Shown here piece after piece: positions 19,973 to 29,798 of a stretch of 64,000 nt of DNA; position 1 is the stretch's first letter; each line of letters starts with the position of its first letter. Source of the stretch: Gordonia effusa NBRC 100432 (GTDB lineage: Bacteria; Actinomycetota; Actinomycetes; Mycobacteriales; Mycobacteriaceae). The position numbers and the translations under genes are program-made. The stretch spans positions 1-64,000 of the forward strand of contig NZ_BAEH01000132.1 in the NCBI RefSeq assembly GCF_000241305.1, written 5' to 3'. A model generated the notes under the pieces. The model saw only the letters and a list, made by a program, of their open reading frames with translations. It did not search any database and was not told the origin of the DNA.

Positions 19973-20847
19973 CTGTCCACAAGACCTTCAAATGGATAAC
20001 CCCCATCGTCATCGCGGCAGCGATGATCCTCGCGTGGTGCGGCTGGCTATCACCGCGGAACGCGGCACTGACGGCTATGGTCGTCGAAGGACTTCTCGCA
20101 GTCATCCTCGTCACCGTCGCGGCCAAAACAGTGACACGTTTGCGCGGACTTCCCAAGGACGGCCATAGCCGCTGGTGGGCTGCGCAAGCGGCACTTTCAG
20201 GTGTCCTTCCTCGTCGATTGGCACGCCTGATCGTCGTCGAGCTGCGGTTATTCACCGGCCTCGGCCGAAGTTTATTCACGCGCACACCACAGACCGCCCA
20301 CACCTATGGACGCGACGCTAAGCCATTGCTCTGGGCGATACTGGCGCTGGGTTTCGTTGAGGGACTCGTGATCGATTTCATCATCCAGTTGATATGGCCC
20401 GGCAGTGCCTGGGCGATTGTTGTCGGCGTACTGCATATCTACGCCATTCTCTGGATAGCCGGAATCCTCGCGTCACTGAAGACCCAACCACACCTGGTCG
20501 ACGCGAGCCAGATCCTCTTGCGCGACAGCGTGTTCCATGAGATTCGCGTACCCATCGAGTCGGTGTTACATGTGGAGCGCGCATTGGAGTCGGGCCCGCT
20601 GCGATCCGGATTCGTCATCGATTCCGAGTCGGGCGAACTTCGGATGACCCACGGCGACGCCGCAATCCGGATCTACCTCGCGCCGACCGCTGAGGTGACG
20701 TCGGCTGAGGGGCCCATCCAAGGAATCAAGACGATCATTGTGAGCGCCGACGACCCGCGACAGATAACCGATGCGGTGCGGTCGGTAATCCCCGAAGAAG
20801 TCGCTGGCGAAATTGGATGGACAACAGCCGCCATAATCGAGAGGTGA
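19969..20847 (+). CDS. Polytopic membrane protein of unknown function, MerR-linked
   Basis: 292 residues, not recognised. Two N-terminal helices (ITPIVIAAAMILAWCGWL; LTAMVVEGLLAVILVTVAA), then a basic amphipathic stretch, then two more (LLWAILALGFVEGLVIDFII; AWAIVVGVLHIYAILWIAGIL). A soluble C-terminal domain of about 120 residues is mostly beta (VPIESVLHVERALESG; IRIYLAPTAEV), PH-like in feel. The ATGA overlap with merR means co-translation, so it is a likely MerR target and could be a transporter or sensor partner (inference). Confidence 0.75.
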   Translation: MTVHKTFKWITPIVIAAAMILAWCGWLSPRNAALTAMVVEGLLAVILVTVAAKTVTRLRGLPKDGHSRWWAAQAALSGVLPRRLARLIVVELRLFTGLGRSLFTRTPQTAHTYGRDAKPLLWAILALGFVEGLVIDFIIQLIWPGSAWAIVVGVLHIYAILWIAGILASLKTQPHLVDASQILLRDSVFHEIRVPIESVLHVERALESGPLRSGFVIDSESGELRMTHGDAAIRIYLAPTAEVTSAEGPIQGIKTIIVSADDPRQITDAVRSVIPEEVAGEIGWTTAAIIER

Positions 20848-21818
20848 GTTTTCGGTACGCAGCTCCCGAGCATCGGTTGTATGACGCGTGCTCTCGTTGG
20901 GAACACAACAATGACACCAAGGCGCTGATCGACGACGCAGTGCAATGCCTAGTCGAGGGTCTCGATTCGCCGCACCTGCGGATCCTCGCCGGGGCATCGC
21001 CCAACGATGTCCGCGACGAAATCGCCGAACTCGTATACGAGGCCCTAGCCGAACTCGGTATTCCCCAGCCCGCAGACCGCGATCCGTGGGGTGCCCAGGT
21101 AGCTGCCGGACGGTTCATCACCCGGCCCGCGACGAACACGATCCGCTTCGAGGTAGGCGAGATTTCCGACTCATGGCTCGATGGCCACGAAGTCCTGGTC
21201 TACATCGACGACGTTGAGATGACTTCCCTTGGTGCCGGGCTGGGGATGGACCCCTTCGAATTACTCATCCCCACCAACCGACTGGTAGCGTCCGAGCAAC
21301 CAACTCGCGTTCCGATCGCTCGGTGCACCTGTGGCCATTACATCTGTGGCGGCACCGACGTCACCATAGTCCGAGAAGGCGACGTCGTTCACTGGGACTG
21401 GTCTCTCAAGGCACCCACCAGCGTCGGCAAGACCTTCCAAGCCGCCGCCTACGACGCCGAGGTGACTCGCATCGGAGCCGACCACAGCTGGGAAGATCTC
21501 ACCGACACTACGATTCGACGCGTGCACACCGCCATCAACTCAGAAGTGTTGGCGCACTACGGATTAACTGTCGATTGGGTGTCCCGGTATCCGCTCGAAC
21601 CACCGGAGTTGACGGTGGCCTTCCGGCTGACTGAAGGAGGCGAAGAGACCCATCAGATCTTCCTTCGGTTCCCGTGGGCTTCTCCTGACGGACTCGTCCA
21701 GACCGTCACCGACGAGCTGCGGAAACACCCGCGGGAGTGGGACGCACGGTGGTCGGCAATTAAGTGCGGCCTGGCCGCACCTCATATCGCGGGGTCGAAC
21801 TGGAACCCAGAGCGGTAG
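20844..21818 (+). CDS. Hypothetical protein with CxC-x4-C cysteine motif
   Basis: 324 residues, not recognised. A helical N-terminal third (YDACSRWEHNNDTKALIDDAVQCLVEG) leads to a central domain with ARCTCGHYICGGTDVTIV, where Cys-x-Cys-Gly-His-x2-Cys could bind zinc, flanked by beta-strands and a WDWSLKAP motif. The C-terminus is soluble. GTG 20844 forms a GTGA overlap with the preceding stop; ATG 20817 would overlap by 31 nt. Third gene of the merR operon. It ends before a large nested palindrome. Confidence 0.7.
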   Translation: MSFRYAAPEHRLYDACSRWEHNNDTKALIDDAVQCLVEGLDSPHLRILAGASPNDVRDEIAELVYEALAELGIPQPADRDPWGAQVAAGRFITRPATNTIRFEVGEISDSWLDGHEVLVYIDDVEMTSLGAGLGMDPFELLIPTNRLVASEQPTRVPIARCTCGHYICGGTDVTIVREGDVVHWDWSLKAPTSVGKTFQAAAYDAEVTRIGADHSWEDLTDTTIRRVHTAINSEVLAHYGLTVDWVSRYPLEPPELTVAFRLTEGGEETHQIFLRFPWASPDGLVQTVTDELRKHPREWDARWSAIKCGLAAPHIAGSNWNPER

Positions 21819-21825
21819 TCATCTC

Positions 21826-21888
21826 GAGTCTGTCACCTCAGCCTCTGCGAGGGCATATTTCCCTCGCAGAGGCTGACGACGCAGACTC
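21826..21888. terminator. Nested palindrome E between hypothetical gene and metE-like gene
   Basis: A perfect 16-bp stem TCAGCCTCTGCGAGGG (21838-21853) pairs with 21861-21876 across a 7-nt loop. It is enclosed by a second 7-bp stem GAGTCTG/CAGACTC (21826-21832, 21882-21888) with symmetric 5-nt spacers. It sits between convergent stop codons. Confidence 0.7.
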
Positions 21889-21898
21889 CAGCAGGGTG

Positions 21899-22927
21899 CT
21901 ACAACGCGTCCGGATCCTCGCCGCACAACTGCCCGACCTTGGCGGCGATCGCCAGCGCCCGCGCCGACCACTCGTTGTCGGCACCGGCCAGCCCGCATGT
22001 CGGGGACACCGCGATCTGCTCCGATAACACATTGCGCGGCAACCCGATTCGGTCGATGAATTCTGCCAGCCGAGTGCTCAATTGATCCGCGCTGACCATC
22101 TTCGCCGGGCGGACCGTCGGCACGATTCCCGCGACGGCGCGACCGCCACGATCGATAAAACTTCCGAAACGATCGAGCTGCGGATCGTCGAGCAAGGAAA
22201 TATCAAGCGACACAGCGAAATCCGTCAGGTGTTCGATGAGATCCCACCGTGGTACCGCACAACTATGCAACACGATCGGACGCGCGATTCGCGCCGCCAT
22301 CGACTGCAGCAATTGCGCGGCACCCTCTGCACTCACTTCGGGCATCACGTCGAGCCGGGTAAGCGGCCTAATTCGGCCGTCCAATACCGCACCGATCATC
22401 GGTTCATCCAGTTGCACAACGGCATTGCACCCCAGACGACGTTCGACGTCGGCGACCAGTTCGGATAACCCTTCGGCCATCGACGCCACGACGTCACGTA
22501 CCGCGCCTCGGTCGTGGAGCACTTTATGCCCCGACGCCAACTCCACATTGGCCGCGAAAGTATAAGGGCCGCAGAGAGTGATGGTGAACGGCCGTCCATC
22601 GCCACGCAGGCCAGAGCGCTCGAAGACCTCCTCGGCAGCGTCGAGATCGGCGTCGAGATAGCCACGCGCACGGTTGACCAACCGGCCCGGCGGTCCGGCG
22701 ATCCGATAGGTAGTCGTATCCCCGGGAGATACACGCGCGGTGTCGAGGGCGATATCCACCAGCACCGCAGCGGTGCGGCCAATCATGTCGGCACCGAGGC
22801 CACGTGCGGGAAGTTCAGCTAAGAAGGGCCAATCCAGTTCACCGGCAACGAGTTTTGCGGCTGCACGCGGATCTGTCCCGGGCATCGACCCCAGTCCGGC
22901 GCCAATGCCGGACATGATGGCGCTCAC
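21899..22927 (-). CDS. MetE C-terminal-like (cobalamin-independent methionine synthase family) protein
   Basis: 342 residues, the length of archaeal-type core MetE proteins and of Rv3015c. The (beta/alpha)8 barrel has the zinc ligands in place: His and Cys in IVLHSCAVP and Cys in SPTCGLAG, plus [12 protein letters not shown]. The N-terminal half of classical MetE, which binds methyl-tetrahydrofolate, is absent, so the methyl donor is unknown. The stop overlaps the mnmA operon order: its ATG overlaps the mnmA stop (ATGA), so it is the last gene of iscS-mnmA-metE-like. Confidence 0.88.
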   Translation of the reverse strand: MSAIMSGIGAGLGSMPGTDPRAAAKLVAGELDWPFLAELPARGLGADMIGRTAAVLVDIALDTARVSPGDTTTYRIAGPPGRLVNRARGYLDADLDAAEEVFERSGLRGDGRPFTITLCGPYTFAANVELASGHKVLHDRGAVRDVVASMAEGLSELVADVERRLGCNAVVQLDEPMIGAVLDGRIRPLTRLDVMPEVSAEGAAQLLQSMAARIARPIVLHSCAVPRWDLIEHLTDFAVSLDISLLDDPQLDRFGSFIDRGGRAVAGIVPTVRPAKMVSADQLSTRLAEFIDRIGLPRNVLSEQIAVSPTCGLAGADNEWSARALAIAAKVGQLCGEDPDAL

Positions 22928-24042
22928 CGCGCGAGAGCCACCTGCGGCGTGCTGACGGTCGACGCGATCCGGCCCGAACCGAGAACTAGGTCGCCGGCCT
23001 CATCGTCGGGCGAATACAGCACCGCCGCTTGGCCTTTGGCGACGCCGGTCAGCGGCTCACGCAGCACGATCTCGATACCCGGCTCACCATCGACATCCAT
23101 CGGCGAGGCAGTCGCCGGAGCCAGACCGCCATGCGCCCGGACCTGTACGACACAATCAAACGGGGCATCCGGAACCTGCCCCGACGTCCAAATGGCATGC
23201 GTGGCAATGATTGACGACACCTGGAGGTGCTCAGCCGAGCCCACCGTCACGGTGCCCGACTCGGCGTCGATTCCTGTCACGTACCGAGGCTTGCCGTCGC
23301 CGGCCGGCGCTTCGATGCCCAAGCCTTTGCGCTGTCCGATCGTAAAGCCGTGCACCCCTTCGTGATCCGCGAGTTTCGCACCGCTATCAGCATCGACGAC
23401 AGCACCGGGACGGATACCGATCTTCGCGCCCAGGAACGCGCGAGTGTCACCGGTCGGAATGAAGCAAATATCATGCGAGTCAGGCTTATTAGCAACCGAC
23501 AGCCCACGTTCGGCCGCCTCCGCCCGAATGTCGCCCTTGGGGGTATCTCCCACCGGAAACATCGCGCGTGACAACTGCTCGGCAGTGAGCACCGCGAGCA
23601 CATATGACTGATCCTTGTCGTCGTCGACCGCACGACGCAGCTCGCCGTCGGCGAGACGCGCGTAGTGACCGGTCGCCAACGCGTCGAAGCCCAGTGCCGC
23701 TGCTTTCTCAGCTAACGCGGAGAACTTGATCTTCTCGTTGCACGACAGGCACGGGTTAGGCGTCTCCCCGGCGGCATAGGCCGCGACGAAATCGTCGATC
23801 ACGTCTTCTTTGAAGCGGTCCGCGAAATCCCAGACGTAGAACGGGATGCCAAGAACATCCGCCGCCCTACGCGCGTCGTCGGCATCCTCGCGCGAGCAAC
23901 AGCCACGCGAACCCGTGCGCAACGCACCGGGCGCGGTGGACAACGCTAGGTGCACGCCGACCACCTCATGTCCCGCGTCGACGGCCCGTGCCGCCGCGAC
24001 CGCGGAATCGACTCCGCCGCTCATCGCTGCGAGAACTCTCAT
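22924..24042 (-). CDS. mnmA: tRNA-specific 2-thiouridylase MnmA
   Basis: 372 residues. It adenylates and thiolates U34 of Lys/Glu/Gln tRNAs. The PP-loop ATP site [15 protein letters not shown], the first catalytic Cys in [12 protein letters not shown], and the second in [13 protein letters not shown] are all intact; the C-terminal beta-barrel ([11 protein letters not shown]) follows. Its start overlaps the iscS stop by 4 nt (ATGA), placing it directly behind its likely sulfur donor. Equivalent to Rv3024c. Confidence 0.97.
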   Translation of the reverse strand: MRVLAAMSGGVDSAVAAARAVDAGHEVVGVHLALSTAPGALRTGSRGCCSREDADDARRAADVLGIPFYVWDFADRFKEDVIDDFVAAYAAGETPNPCLSCNEKIKFSALAEKAAALGFDALATGHYARLADGELRRAVDDDKDQSYVLAVLTAEQLSRAMFPVGDTPKGDIRAEAAERGLSVANKPDSHDICFIPTGDTRAFLGAKIGIRPGAVVDADSGAKLADHEGVHGFTIGQRKGLGIEAPAGDGKPRYVTGIDAESGTVTVGSAEHLQVSSIIATHAIWTSGQVPDAPFDCVVQVRAHGGLAPATASPMDVDGEPGIEIVLREPLTGVAKGQAAVLYSPDDEAGDLVLGSGRIASTVSTPQVALAR

Positions 24043-25289
24043 GTGCGGCTACCTCCTTGAACGACGAGCGACGCGGCTGGGGCCACAGCAGCGCGTTTGC
24101 TTGAGCTGACCAGGCCCGCAGCGCGGGCGCGGTCGATGATGGGGCCGAGGACGTCGGCGACCACGGCGATGTCATCGGCTGTCGTCGTCGGGGCCAAGCT
24201 GAATCGGAGCGAGCCACGGGCAATGTCCATCGACAAGCCCATCGCGAGAAGCACGTGACTCGCTTGCGCGACGCCGGCGGTACAGGCGGAGCCGGTCGAA
24301 CACTCCACCCCCTGGGCATCAAGCAACATCAGCAAGGAGTCGCCCTCGCAACGGTCGAAAGACACGTGAACAATGCCGGGCAGTCTATGTCCGCCCGACG
24401 GTCCATTTCGACGGGTTCCGGGAAACGCCAGCACAATGTCGGCGAGCTGATCGGCCAACGCCGACGTCGATGCCGCGGCATCGTCCAGATGCTCGACGCT
24501 GTATCGCACGGCGGCAGCCATGCCGACCGCTCCCGCGACGTTCTGGGTGCCCGAGCGCAGATCGCGCTCGTGTCCGCCGCCATGGGTGAGCGGCACACAC
24601 GCCACGTCGCGGCCGATAAGGAGCACACCTACTCCCTGCGGCCCGCCGAACTTATGGGCAGCCACACTCATCGCCGACAGTCCGCTCGCGGCAAAGTCGA
24701 CGGGTATGTGGCCGACTGCCTGCACAGCGTCGGAGTGCATGGGCACGCCGTACTCCGCGCTAATCGCGGCCAGGTCGGCTATCGGCTCAATGGTGCCGAC
24801 CTCGTTATTCGCCCACATCACCGACACCAACGCGGTTCGCTCGGCGTTTTCGGCCAACTCCCGACGCAGATCGTCGGGGTTGACGAAACCTTCGCCGTCG
24901 ACCGGCAGCAGAACCAGCTCAGCGTCGTCGGCGCTTACCAACCACTCGGCGGCATCGAGGATCGCGTGATGTTCGATAGCCGAGATGACTATGCGACGTC
25001 GTCGTGGATCGGATCGGTGGCGCGCCCAAAAGATGCCTTTGACCGCGAGGTTGTCCGCTTCGGTTCCACCCGAGGTGAACAACACCTCCGACGGTCGCGC
25101 GCCGAGTGCCGCGGCAATTGTCTCGCGGGACTCCTCGAGGAGGCGGCGGGCCTGCCGGCCGGCGCCGTGCAACGACGACGCGTTACCCGACTGGCTCAAG
25201 ACAGGCAGAATCGCCTCGATGGCGGCGGGCACCATGGCCTGCGACGCGGCATTGTCGAGGTAGACGGAAGTGCGGCTGGATGAAGACAT
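24039..25289 (-). CDS. iscS: Cysteine desulfurase (IscS/NifS class)
   Basis: 416 residues. A PLP enzyme that takes sulfur from cysteine and passes it as persulfide. Visible: [12 protein letters not shown] at the N-terminus, the PLP Lys in [13 protein letters not shown], and the catalytic Cys loop [12 protein letters not shown]. The short GSACTAG loop is of the IscS type. ATG 25289 chosen over a longer reading to 25346. Co-transcribed and overlapping with mnmA, so tRNA thiolation is a likely main role. Equivalent to Rv3025c. Confidence 0.96.
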   Translation of the reverse strand: MSSSSRTSVYLDNAASQAMVPAAIEAILPVLSQSGNASSLHGAGRQARRLLEESRETIAAALGARPSEVLFTSGGTEADNLAVKGIFWARHRSDPRRRRIVISAIEHHAILDAAEWLVSADDAELVLLPVDGEGFVNPDDLRRELAENAERTALVSVMWANNEVGTIEPIADLAAISAEYGVPMHSDAVQAVGHIPVDFAASGLSAMSVAAHKFGGPQGVGVLLIGRDVACVPLTHGGGHERDLRSGTQNVAGAVGMAAAVRYSVEHLDDAAASTSALADQLADIVLAFPGTRRNGPSGGHRLPGIVHVSFDRCEGDSLLMLLDAQGVECSTGSACTAGVAQASHVLLAMGLSMDIARGSLRFSLAPTTTADDIAVVADVLGPIIDRARAAGLVSSSKRAAVAPAASLVVQGGSRT

Positions 25290-25386
25290 AGTCGTGTCAA
25301 GGATAAACGCGCACGGGTGCCTAACAAATTCCTGCCGTAACCGCACGACTGCCGTTCGTCTGAATGACGCTCCCCGACGCCACGGC

Positions 25387-25392
25387 TAAGGT
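25387..25392 (+). promoter_or_regulatory. -10 box (TAAGGT) for leaderless transcript of membrane protein/lemA
   Basis: TAAGGT, 6 nt, then GTG 25399; no ribosome site. Confidence 0.45.
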
Positions 25393-25398
25393 ACGTCC

Positions 25399-26196
25399 GT
25401 GCCAGTTCCGACCTTCGACGATCCGGCGCCCTACCGGTCGCATATTCCCCGGCAGTCGGTGCTCAATTGGCTGACTCTGGTCACCTTTGCAGCACTCGTC
25501 GTGGTTCAGGTTGTCTACTGGCCACTGCTGGGTTTCCTAGTGCCGAGTATCACCATCGCTCTGGCGACACCGTTACTCGCGTTCGGTCCGGCCGGTGCCA
25601 TCACCCGCGCCCTACGCAAACGAGAACTCTCGACATGGTCGGCGGCTCATGGCTTCGCGGTACTCGACAAACCGGATTGGCCGATACCCGCTTTGCCGAT
25701 CGCGCCGTTCACCATCGCCAGGGCTCGACGTAAGAAGGTCCGCACCGGGATGACCGGGCAGGTCGGCGCGTTTCCCGCCTGGTACATCTTCTACACCTGG
25801 GTCAACAACAATTGGGTGCAATTCTCGACGCACTACCGAAACGTCTATGCTCTCCGGCTGCCGAAAGCTCTGCCGCCGTTGACTATCGGTCCGACTATCA
25901 GCACCGAAGCCGGGTCGTCGGTGCCCTTCGAATCCATCGATTTCAATAAGTACTGGTGGGTGACCTGTTCCGACCCTGCCTTTGCGAAGGCCGTCATCAC
26001 GCCGGTGACGATGGACCGCCTACTCGCACTGGGCGTTCCCGTCACCGCCACCACACGAATCGCCATCGTCGGCAATGAACTTGTCGCAATCAGCATCAGC
26101 GGCACCCGCGGCGCCGATACCACTCGGATGTATTCTGCGTTACGCATTGTCGCCGAGGGCATTTCACCTTATGTCTGGGAGGAATACGGTCAATGA
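25399..26196 (+). CDS. Membrane protein of unknown function paired with LemA
   Basis: 265 residues. Two adjacent hydrophobic helices (residues about 25-75: LTLVTFAALVVVQVVYWPLLGFLVPSITIALATPLLAF), then a soluble domain of about 180 residues with aromatic strands (FYTWVNNNWVQFSTHYRNVYALRLP; FNKYWWVTCSDP). I do not recognise the family. Its stop overlaps the lemA ATG (ATGA), so it is probably a functional partner of LemA. GTG start by leaderless geometry. Absent from the M. tuberculosis order between Rv3025c and Rv3026c. Confidence 0.75.
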   Translation: MPVPTFDDPAPYRSHIPRQSVLNWLTLVTFAALVVVQVVYWPLLGFLVPSITIALATPLLAFGPAGAITRALRKRELSTWSAAHGFAVLDKPDWPIPALPIAPFTIARARRKKVRTGMTGQVGAFPAWYIFYTWVNNNWVQFSTHYRNVYALRLPKALPPLTIGPTISTEAGSSVPFESIDFNKYWWVTCSDPAFAKAVITPVTMDRLLALGVPVTATTRIAIVGNELVAISISGTRGADTTRMYSALRIVAEGISPYVWEEYGQ

Positions 26197-26786
26197 TCTG
26201 GCTCTATCTCGCGATCGCCGCCGTCGTGCTGCTGACAATTGCGACTTGGCCGATCCGGGCACGCAATCGCCTGGTATCGATGCAGACGACCGTTGCCGAA
26301 TCCTGGCGCAACGTCGACATCGAGTTGGCGCGCCGCTGGGACCTGATCCCGCAGCTTGTCGCAGTGGCCAAGGCGTACGCGAAACACGAGGCGCAAACGC
26401 TGGCAAACTTGGTGGCACTTCGCACCGGCAGCGACATATCAGCAGACCCGACGCGGGCTGTGGCCGAACTAAGCGATCACGTGATCGCCGACGAAACCCG
26501 TCAAGAGAGCCAATTATCTACCGCGGTAACACAATTGCGCACGGTCGCCGAATCATACCCGCAGCTGCGCTCAGCCGAGCACTACAGCGCGGTCATCACA
26601 AATCTCCGCGATACCGAGGACCGTATCGCTGCGGCGCGGCGCCTCTACAACGGGAATGTGTCGCGCTATAACGCTGCGCTGCAATCCTTTCCGGCGACGG
26701 TCCTTGCCAAGCGGACCGGAATGGCCAGCGCCGAATTCTTCGAGATGGATGAAGCTAGCCGGGATGTGCCGCGCCTTGAACTCTAA
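26193..26786 (+). CDS. LemA-family protein
   Basis: 197 residues. One N-terminal membrane helix (MIWLYLAIAAVVLLTIATWP) then the LemA helical bundle: TVAESWRNVDIELARRWDLIPQLVAVAKAYAKHE, YPQLRSAEHYSAVITNLRDTEDRIAAARRLYN and NAALQSFPATVLAKRTG. LemA proteins are membrane-anchored four-helix proteins of poorly known function, often beside small membrane proteins as here. Converges on the acyltransferase gene across a nested palindrome. Confidence 0.93.
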   Translation: MIWLYLAIAAVVLLTIATWPIRARNRLVSMQTTVAESWRNVDIELARRWDLIPQLVAVAKAYAKHEAQTLANLVALRTGSDISADPTRAVAELSDHVIADETRQESQLSTAVTQLRTVAESYPQLRSAEHYSAVITNLRDTEDRIAAARRLYNGNVSRYNAALQSFPATVLAKRTGMASAEFFEMDEASRDVPRLEL

Positions 26787-26794
26787 CTGCTGAA

Positions 26795-26853
26795 ACTGTC
26801 CCCGTGGCGGGAGCAGACGGCGATATAGCGCCTGCTCTCCTCAGGGGGACAGT
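26795..26853. terminator. Nested palindrome F between lemA and acyltransferase gene
   Basis: Outer arms ACTGTCCCC (26795-26803) and GGGGACAGT (26845-26853) enclose an inner imperfect stem GAGCAG/CTGCTC (26811-26816, 26832-26837). Same nested layout as the other palindromes but without the GGGCA core. Convergent gene ends. Confidence 0.6.
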
Positions 26854-26863
26854 ACCAGCGAGA

Positions 26864-27742
26864 CTAACTGGCCAAGGCATGCGCGTAAGGCCGCTGCGGG
26901 TCGGCGACGACGAACGGGCCGAGGTCGTCGGGGCGCGTTCCGAACACCAATTCCTCACACCGCGCGGCCAGGTGTCGGCGATCGGCCACCGGCAGCTGCA
27001 ACTCGTGGACCGTCACCGTCACCGTCATCGAGCGTTGCGCGAGCACCCGGCCCATCGTGTCGTTGATTTCATCATCGCCGATGAAAGCCGGTGCGGTGCA
27101 GAGGTTTCCGTCAACGTCGCTATATTCCAAGGTCATCGGCAGCACGGGCACGCCGGCGTCGATGGCGGCCTGGAAGAATGCCGGCCGGAAGCGCCCGGAA
27201 CTACGCCCGCACCAGGTGGTGCCTTCGGGGAAGACGGCAGCACACTTGTCCCGATGCAGCGCGTCGACAACGGCCTCGACGGAACCGGGCAACTCGCGCA
27301 GTGAACTGCGATCGACCGCGATGACTCCCAGGACACGGGCGAGCAGTGACACCGGCCCCATTTCCATCACGTCCGATTTCGCCACGAAATGGGCGGGGCT
27401 CACCGACGCAATCGCCAATACATCGAGGAACGACACATGGTTGGCGACGATCAGACCTCGCGCTCGCGCCGGAAACGGCCGCCGATCATCGACGGCGATG
27501 CGAATTCCCAGAGCGCCCAACAGCATTCGCGCTACCGACCTGAGGTATCGACGTCGGAGCACACGCGGCGTCGGCAACACGAACACCACCGTCAGTACGA
27601 GGTATCCGACGACCAGCGCCAACGCGCACACCCGAAGCGACACTCGAAATCGACCAGCACGGGGCAGTTCCGAACGAACGCAACTCGCGTCGCACGGGCT
27701 CGCGGGGAACCAGGCGTGTCGATGCTCGGTCGCGACGGTCAT
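26864..27742 (-). CDS. PlsC-family 1-acyl-sn-glycerol-3-phosphate acyltransferase (possible OlsA)
   Basis: 292 residues. After a membrane helix (VCALALVVGYLVLTVVFVLP) come the PlsC blocks NHVSFLDVLAI (H-x4-D), VFPEGTTWCG (P-E-G-T) and PVLPMTLEY. It transfers acyl chains from acyl carriers to lysolipids at the inner membrane. It overlaps the upstream GNAT gene by ATGA; that GNAT belongs to the OlsB type, so this pair may make ornithine-type lipids (inference). Equivalent to Rv3026c. A longer reading to 27877 is not supported. Confidence 0.9.
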   Translation of the reverse strand: MTVATEHRHAWFPASPCDASCVRSELPRAGRFRVSLRVCALALVVGYLVLTVVFVLPTPRVLRRRYLRSVARMLLGALGIRIAVDDRRPFPARARGLIVANHVSFLDVLAIASVSPAHFVAKSDVMEMGPVSLLARVLGVIAVDRSSLRELPGSVEAVVDALHRDKCAAVFPEGTTWCGRSSGRFRPAFFQAAIDAGVPVLPMTLEYSDVDGNLCTAPAFIGDDEINDTMGRVLAQRSMTVTVTVHELQLPVADRRHLAARCEELVFGTRPDDLGPFVVADPQRPYAHALAS

Positions 27743-28593
27743 GCCATCCCCCGAGTGGTCAGCCGAGAAACCGTATCCTGCAACCGTTCTCGATATCGCG
27801 AGACACCGGCCGAACTGTCCAGGACGGTGAGGAAGTCTCCGACGTCGAAGATGTCGTCGATAGCCGGATCGCCACATACCTTGGCGCCCAACCGAAGGTA
27901 GCCGCGCATCAATGGCGGAACGACGACTTTGGCCGGTGGCTCAATATCGTTGAGAGGTGTTCCGTCGATAATCGGCTGACGCAGCGGGTGTGCGCGCCAC
28001 GGTGCGGCGTGGTCGGTCGCCAAGGTGTCACGAATACCGCGCAAGTCGACACCGCGACTGTTGCGGGCTCCCCCGCCGCGTACCGCGGCACCGTCGAGCG
28101 GTACCGAAACACAGCCCATGAGATACCGGTAGTCCGTCTGCGTCAGGTAGTCGAGGAGCGCGGCCCACATCAGTGCGGTCACTGATCCGCTGCGCTGATC
28201 ACCCGCGACGCATGCCCGGCCCATTTCAACGGTCTGCGACCGGATGACGTCGAGTTCACCCAAGTCGAATTCTTCTGCCGAGTACCACCCACCCGCCGCG
28301 ATCGCACCGGGTGGCGGCAGAAGCCGACTACAACCGACCAGGTCACCGGTCTCCTCGTCGCGTGCCAGCAGATGGTCACAGAATTCGTCGAAGCGATCGG
28401 CGTCGAGGCCGGTCTGTGCGTCGCCGATCTGATCGGAGAATCCGGGCTCGGCAGCGAAGACGTCGTAGCGCAGGCGTTGGGCTTCAACGATGTCGTCCGG
28501 GTTGTTGGAGATGTCGAGGACGTAGCCGCCCCCGGCCAGAATCGTGCGGCGTTGATCACCGGTGGTAATCGTATTTGCGCTGCTACCAGTCAT
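27739..28593 (-). CDS. OlsB-like GNAT N-acyltransferase
   Basis: 284 residues. The PF13444-type acyltransferase pattern is visible: AQRLRYDVFAAEPGF, DADRFDEFCDHLLARDEETGDLVGCSRLLPP, VEMGRACVAGDQRSGSVTALMWAALLDYL and LMGCVSVPLDG. In ornithine-lipid makers this family puts a 3-hydroxyacyl chain on ornithine, after which OlsA adds the second chain; the next gene is PlsC-like and overlaps by 4 nt. Substrate here is inferred. Equivalent to Rv3027c. ATG 28593 chosen; a TTG at 28620 is possible. Confidence 0.88.
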   Translation of the reverse strand: MTGSSANTITTGDQRRTILAGGGYVLDISNNPDDIVEAQRLRYDVFAAEPGFSDQIGDAQTGLDADRFDEFCDHLLARDEETGDLVGCSRLLPPPGAIAAGGWYSAEEFDLGELDVIRSQTVEMGRACVAGDQRSGSVTALMWAALLDYLTQTDYRYLMGCVSVPLDGAAVRGGGARNSRGVDLRGIRDTLATDHAAPWRAHPLRQPIIDGTPLNDIEPPAKVVVPPLMRGYLRLGAKVCGDPAIDDIFDVGDFLTVLDSSAGVSRYRERLQDTVSRLTTRGMA

Positions 28594-28692
28594 GTTTTGA
28601 ATGAAAGCGAGAGCAGGCAACTACACCGCAACCGCCGACTGTCGTGTCGGGGGGTGAGTAGTGAACATGCCCCGACCTATGGTGAAAAGCGC

Positions 28693-28723
28693 GATGACCC
28701 CCGGCTTACCGCCGGGGGTCATC
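28693..28723 (-). terminator. Strong hairpin terminator downstream of etfA
   Basis: GATGACCCCCGGC, 5-nt loop TTACC, GCCGGGGGTCATC: a perfect 13-bp stem starting 21 nt after the etfA stop on the minus strand. No long U tract follows, as is usual in actinobacteria. Confidence 0.75.
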
Positions 28724-28744
28724 GAGTTGAACAGCGCCTATGAA

Positions 28745-29695
28745 CTACTTGCGCTTCTTGATCTCTTCGGTCAACTGCGGTGCGACGTTGAACAGATCGC
28801 CAACGATGCCGTAGTCACTGATCTCGAAGATCGGGGCTTCTTCATCCTTGTTGACGGCCACGATGGTCTTCGAGGTCTGCATACCCGCACGGTGCTGGAT
28901 CGCACCGGAGATACCGAGCGCGATGTAGAGCTGGGGCGACACGGTCTTGCCGGTCTGGCCCACCTGGAACTGGCCCGGGTAATAGCCCGAGTCGACTGCC
29001 GCACGCGAGGCGCCGACAGCGGCACCGAGCGAGTCGGCGAGTTCTTCGACGACCGAGAACTTCTCGGCCGAGCCGACGCCACGACCACCGGAGACGACGA
29101 TCGACGCCTCGGTGAGTTCCGGACGGTCGCCACCGACGTTGGGTTCCACCGACAGCACCTTGACCGCGTTCTCGGCCGGTGCCGGCACCTCGACGTCGAC
29201 GCGGGTACCCGCGCCGGCAGCCGGAGCAGCCTCGATGGCACCCGGGCGGACCGTTGCGATCACGGTGCCGTTGACCTCGGCGTCGACGGTGTACGCGCCA
29301 CCGAAGATCGAGTGGACGGCGCCACCGGGCTTGACCTCGATGACGTCGGCGAGCACGCCGCCGCCCAGTCGTACGGCGAGTCGGCCGGCAATCTCTTTTC
29401 CGTCCGATCCGGCGGCCAGCAGGATGCCGGCCGGCGAGGCGGTCTCCGCGATCGACGACAGCACGTCGACCTGCGGGCTCAGCAGGTAAGCGGTGTTCTC
29501 GTCGGATTCGGCGACGTAGATCTTCTCGGCGCCGGCTTCGGTCAGTCCGGCGATGACGGCGTCAGCCGAACCCGACTTCCCGATGACGACAGCCGATGGC
29601 TCGCCAAGCGCGCGAGCAGCGGTAATGAGTTCTGCGGTGACCTTCTTCAGCCCACCTTCGGCATCCTGCTCAACGAGCACGAGTACTTCTGCCAT
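28745..29695 (-). CDS. etfA: Electron transfer flavoprotein alpha subunit
   Basis: 316 residues. With EtfB it takes electrons from acyl-CoA and other dehydrogenases to the quinone pool. The C-terminal FAD domain is intact: [63 protein letters not shown], and [26 protein letters not shown] 29695 chosen with GGAGAGAA just upstream. Follows etfB by 103 nt in the same operon; equals Rv3028c (fixB). Confidence 0.96.
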   Translation of the reverse strand: MAEVLVLVEQDAEGGLKKVTAELITAARALGEPSAVVIGKSGSADAVIAGLTEAGAEKIYVAESDENTAYLLSPQVDVLSSIAETASPAGILLAAGSDGKEIAGRLAVRLGGGVLADVIEVKPGGAVHSIFGGAYTVDAEVNGTVIATVRPGAIEAAPAAGAGTRVDVEVPAPAENAVKVLSVEPNVGGDRPELTEASIVVSGGRGVGSAEKFSVVEELADSLGAAVGASRAAVDSGYYPGQFQVGQTGKTVSPQLYIALGISGAIQHRAGMQTSKTIVAVNKDEEAPIFEISDYGIVGDLFNVAPQLTEEIKKRK

Positions 29696-29798
29696 GGTTT
29701 CTCTCCTGGAGTATGTGGTGTGAGTGTCTTCGAACACGATCGGCCCGATGCGGGGTCAGCTACCGACGTAGGCCCGCCGCTCGAGATCGATGGTTGAG

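Noticed and set aside
21894-22038. GC-rich dyads inside the metE-like coding region
   Set aside because: Ordinary coding GC; the real terminator candidate is the nested palindrome at 21826-21888.
24255-25283. 342-codon open frame on the plus strand opposite iscS
   Set aside because: Antisense shadow of a well-conserved cysteine desulfurase; His/Arg-rich composition with no domain and no ribosome site.
28661-29797. 378-codon open frame on the plus strand opposite etfA
   Set aside because: Mirror of etfA codon use; Asp/Gly/Arg-rich, no recognisable fold. The same holds for frames opposite etfB (29790-30632) and pfkA (4598-5440).
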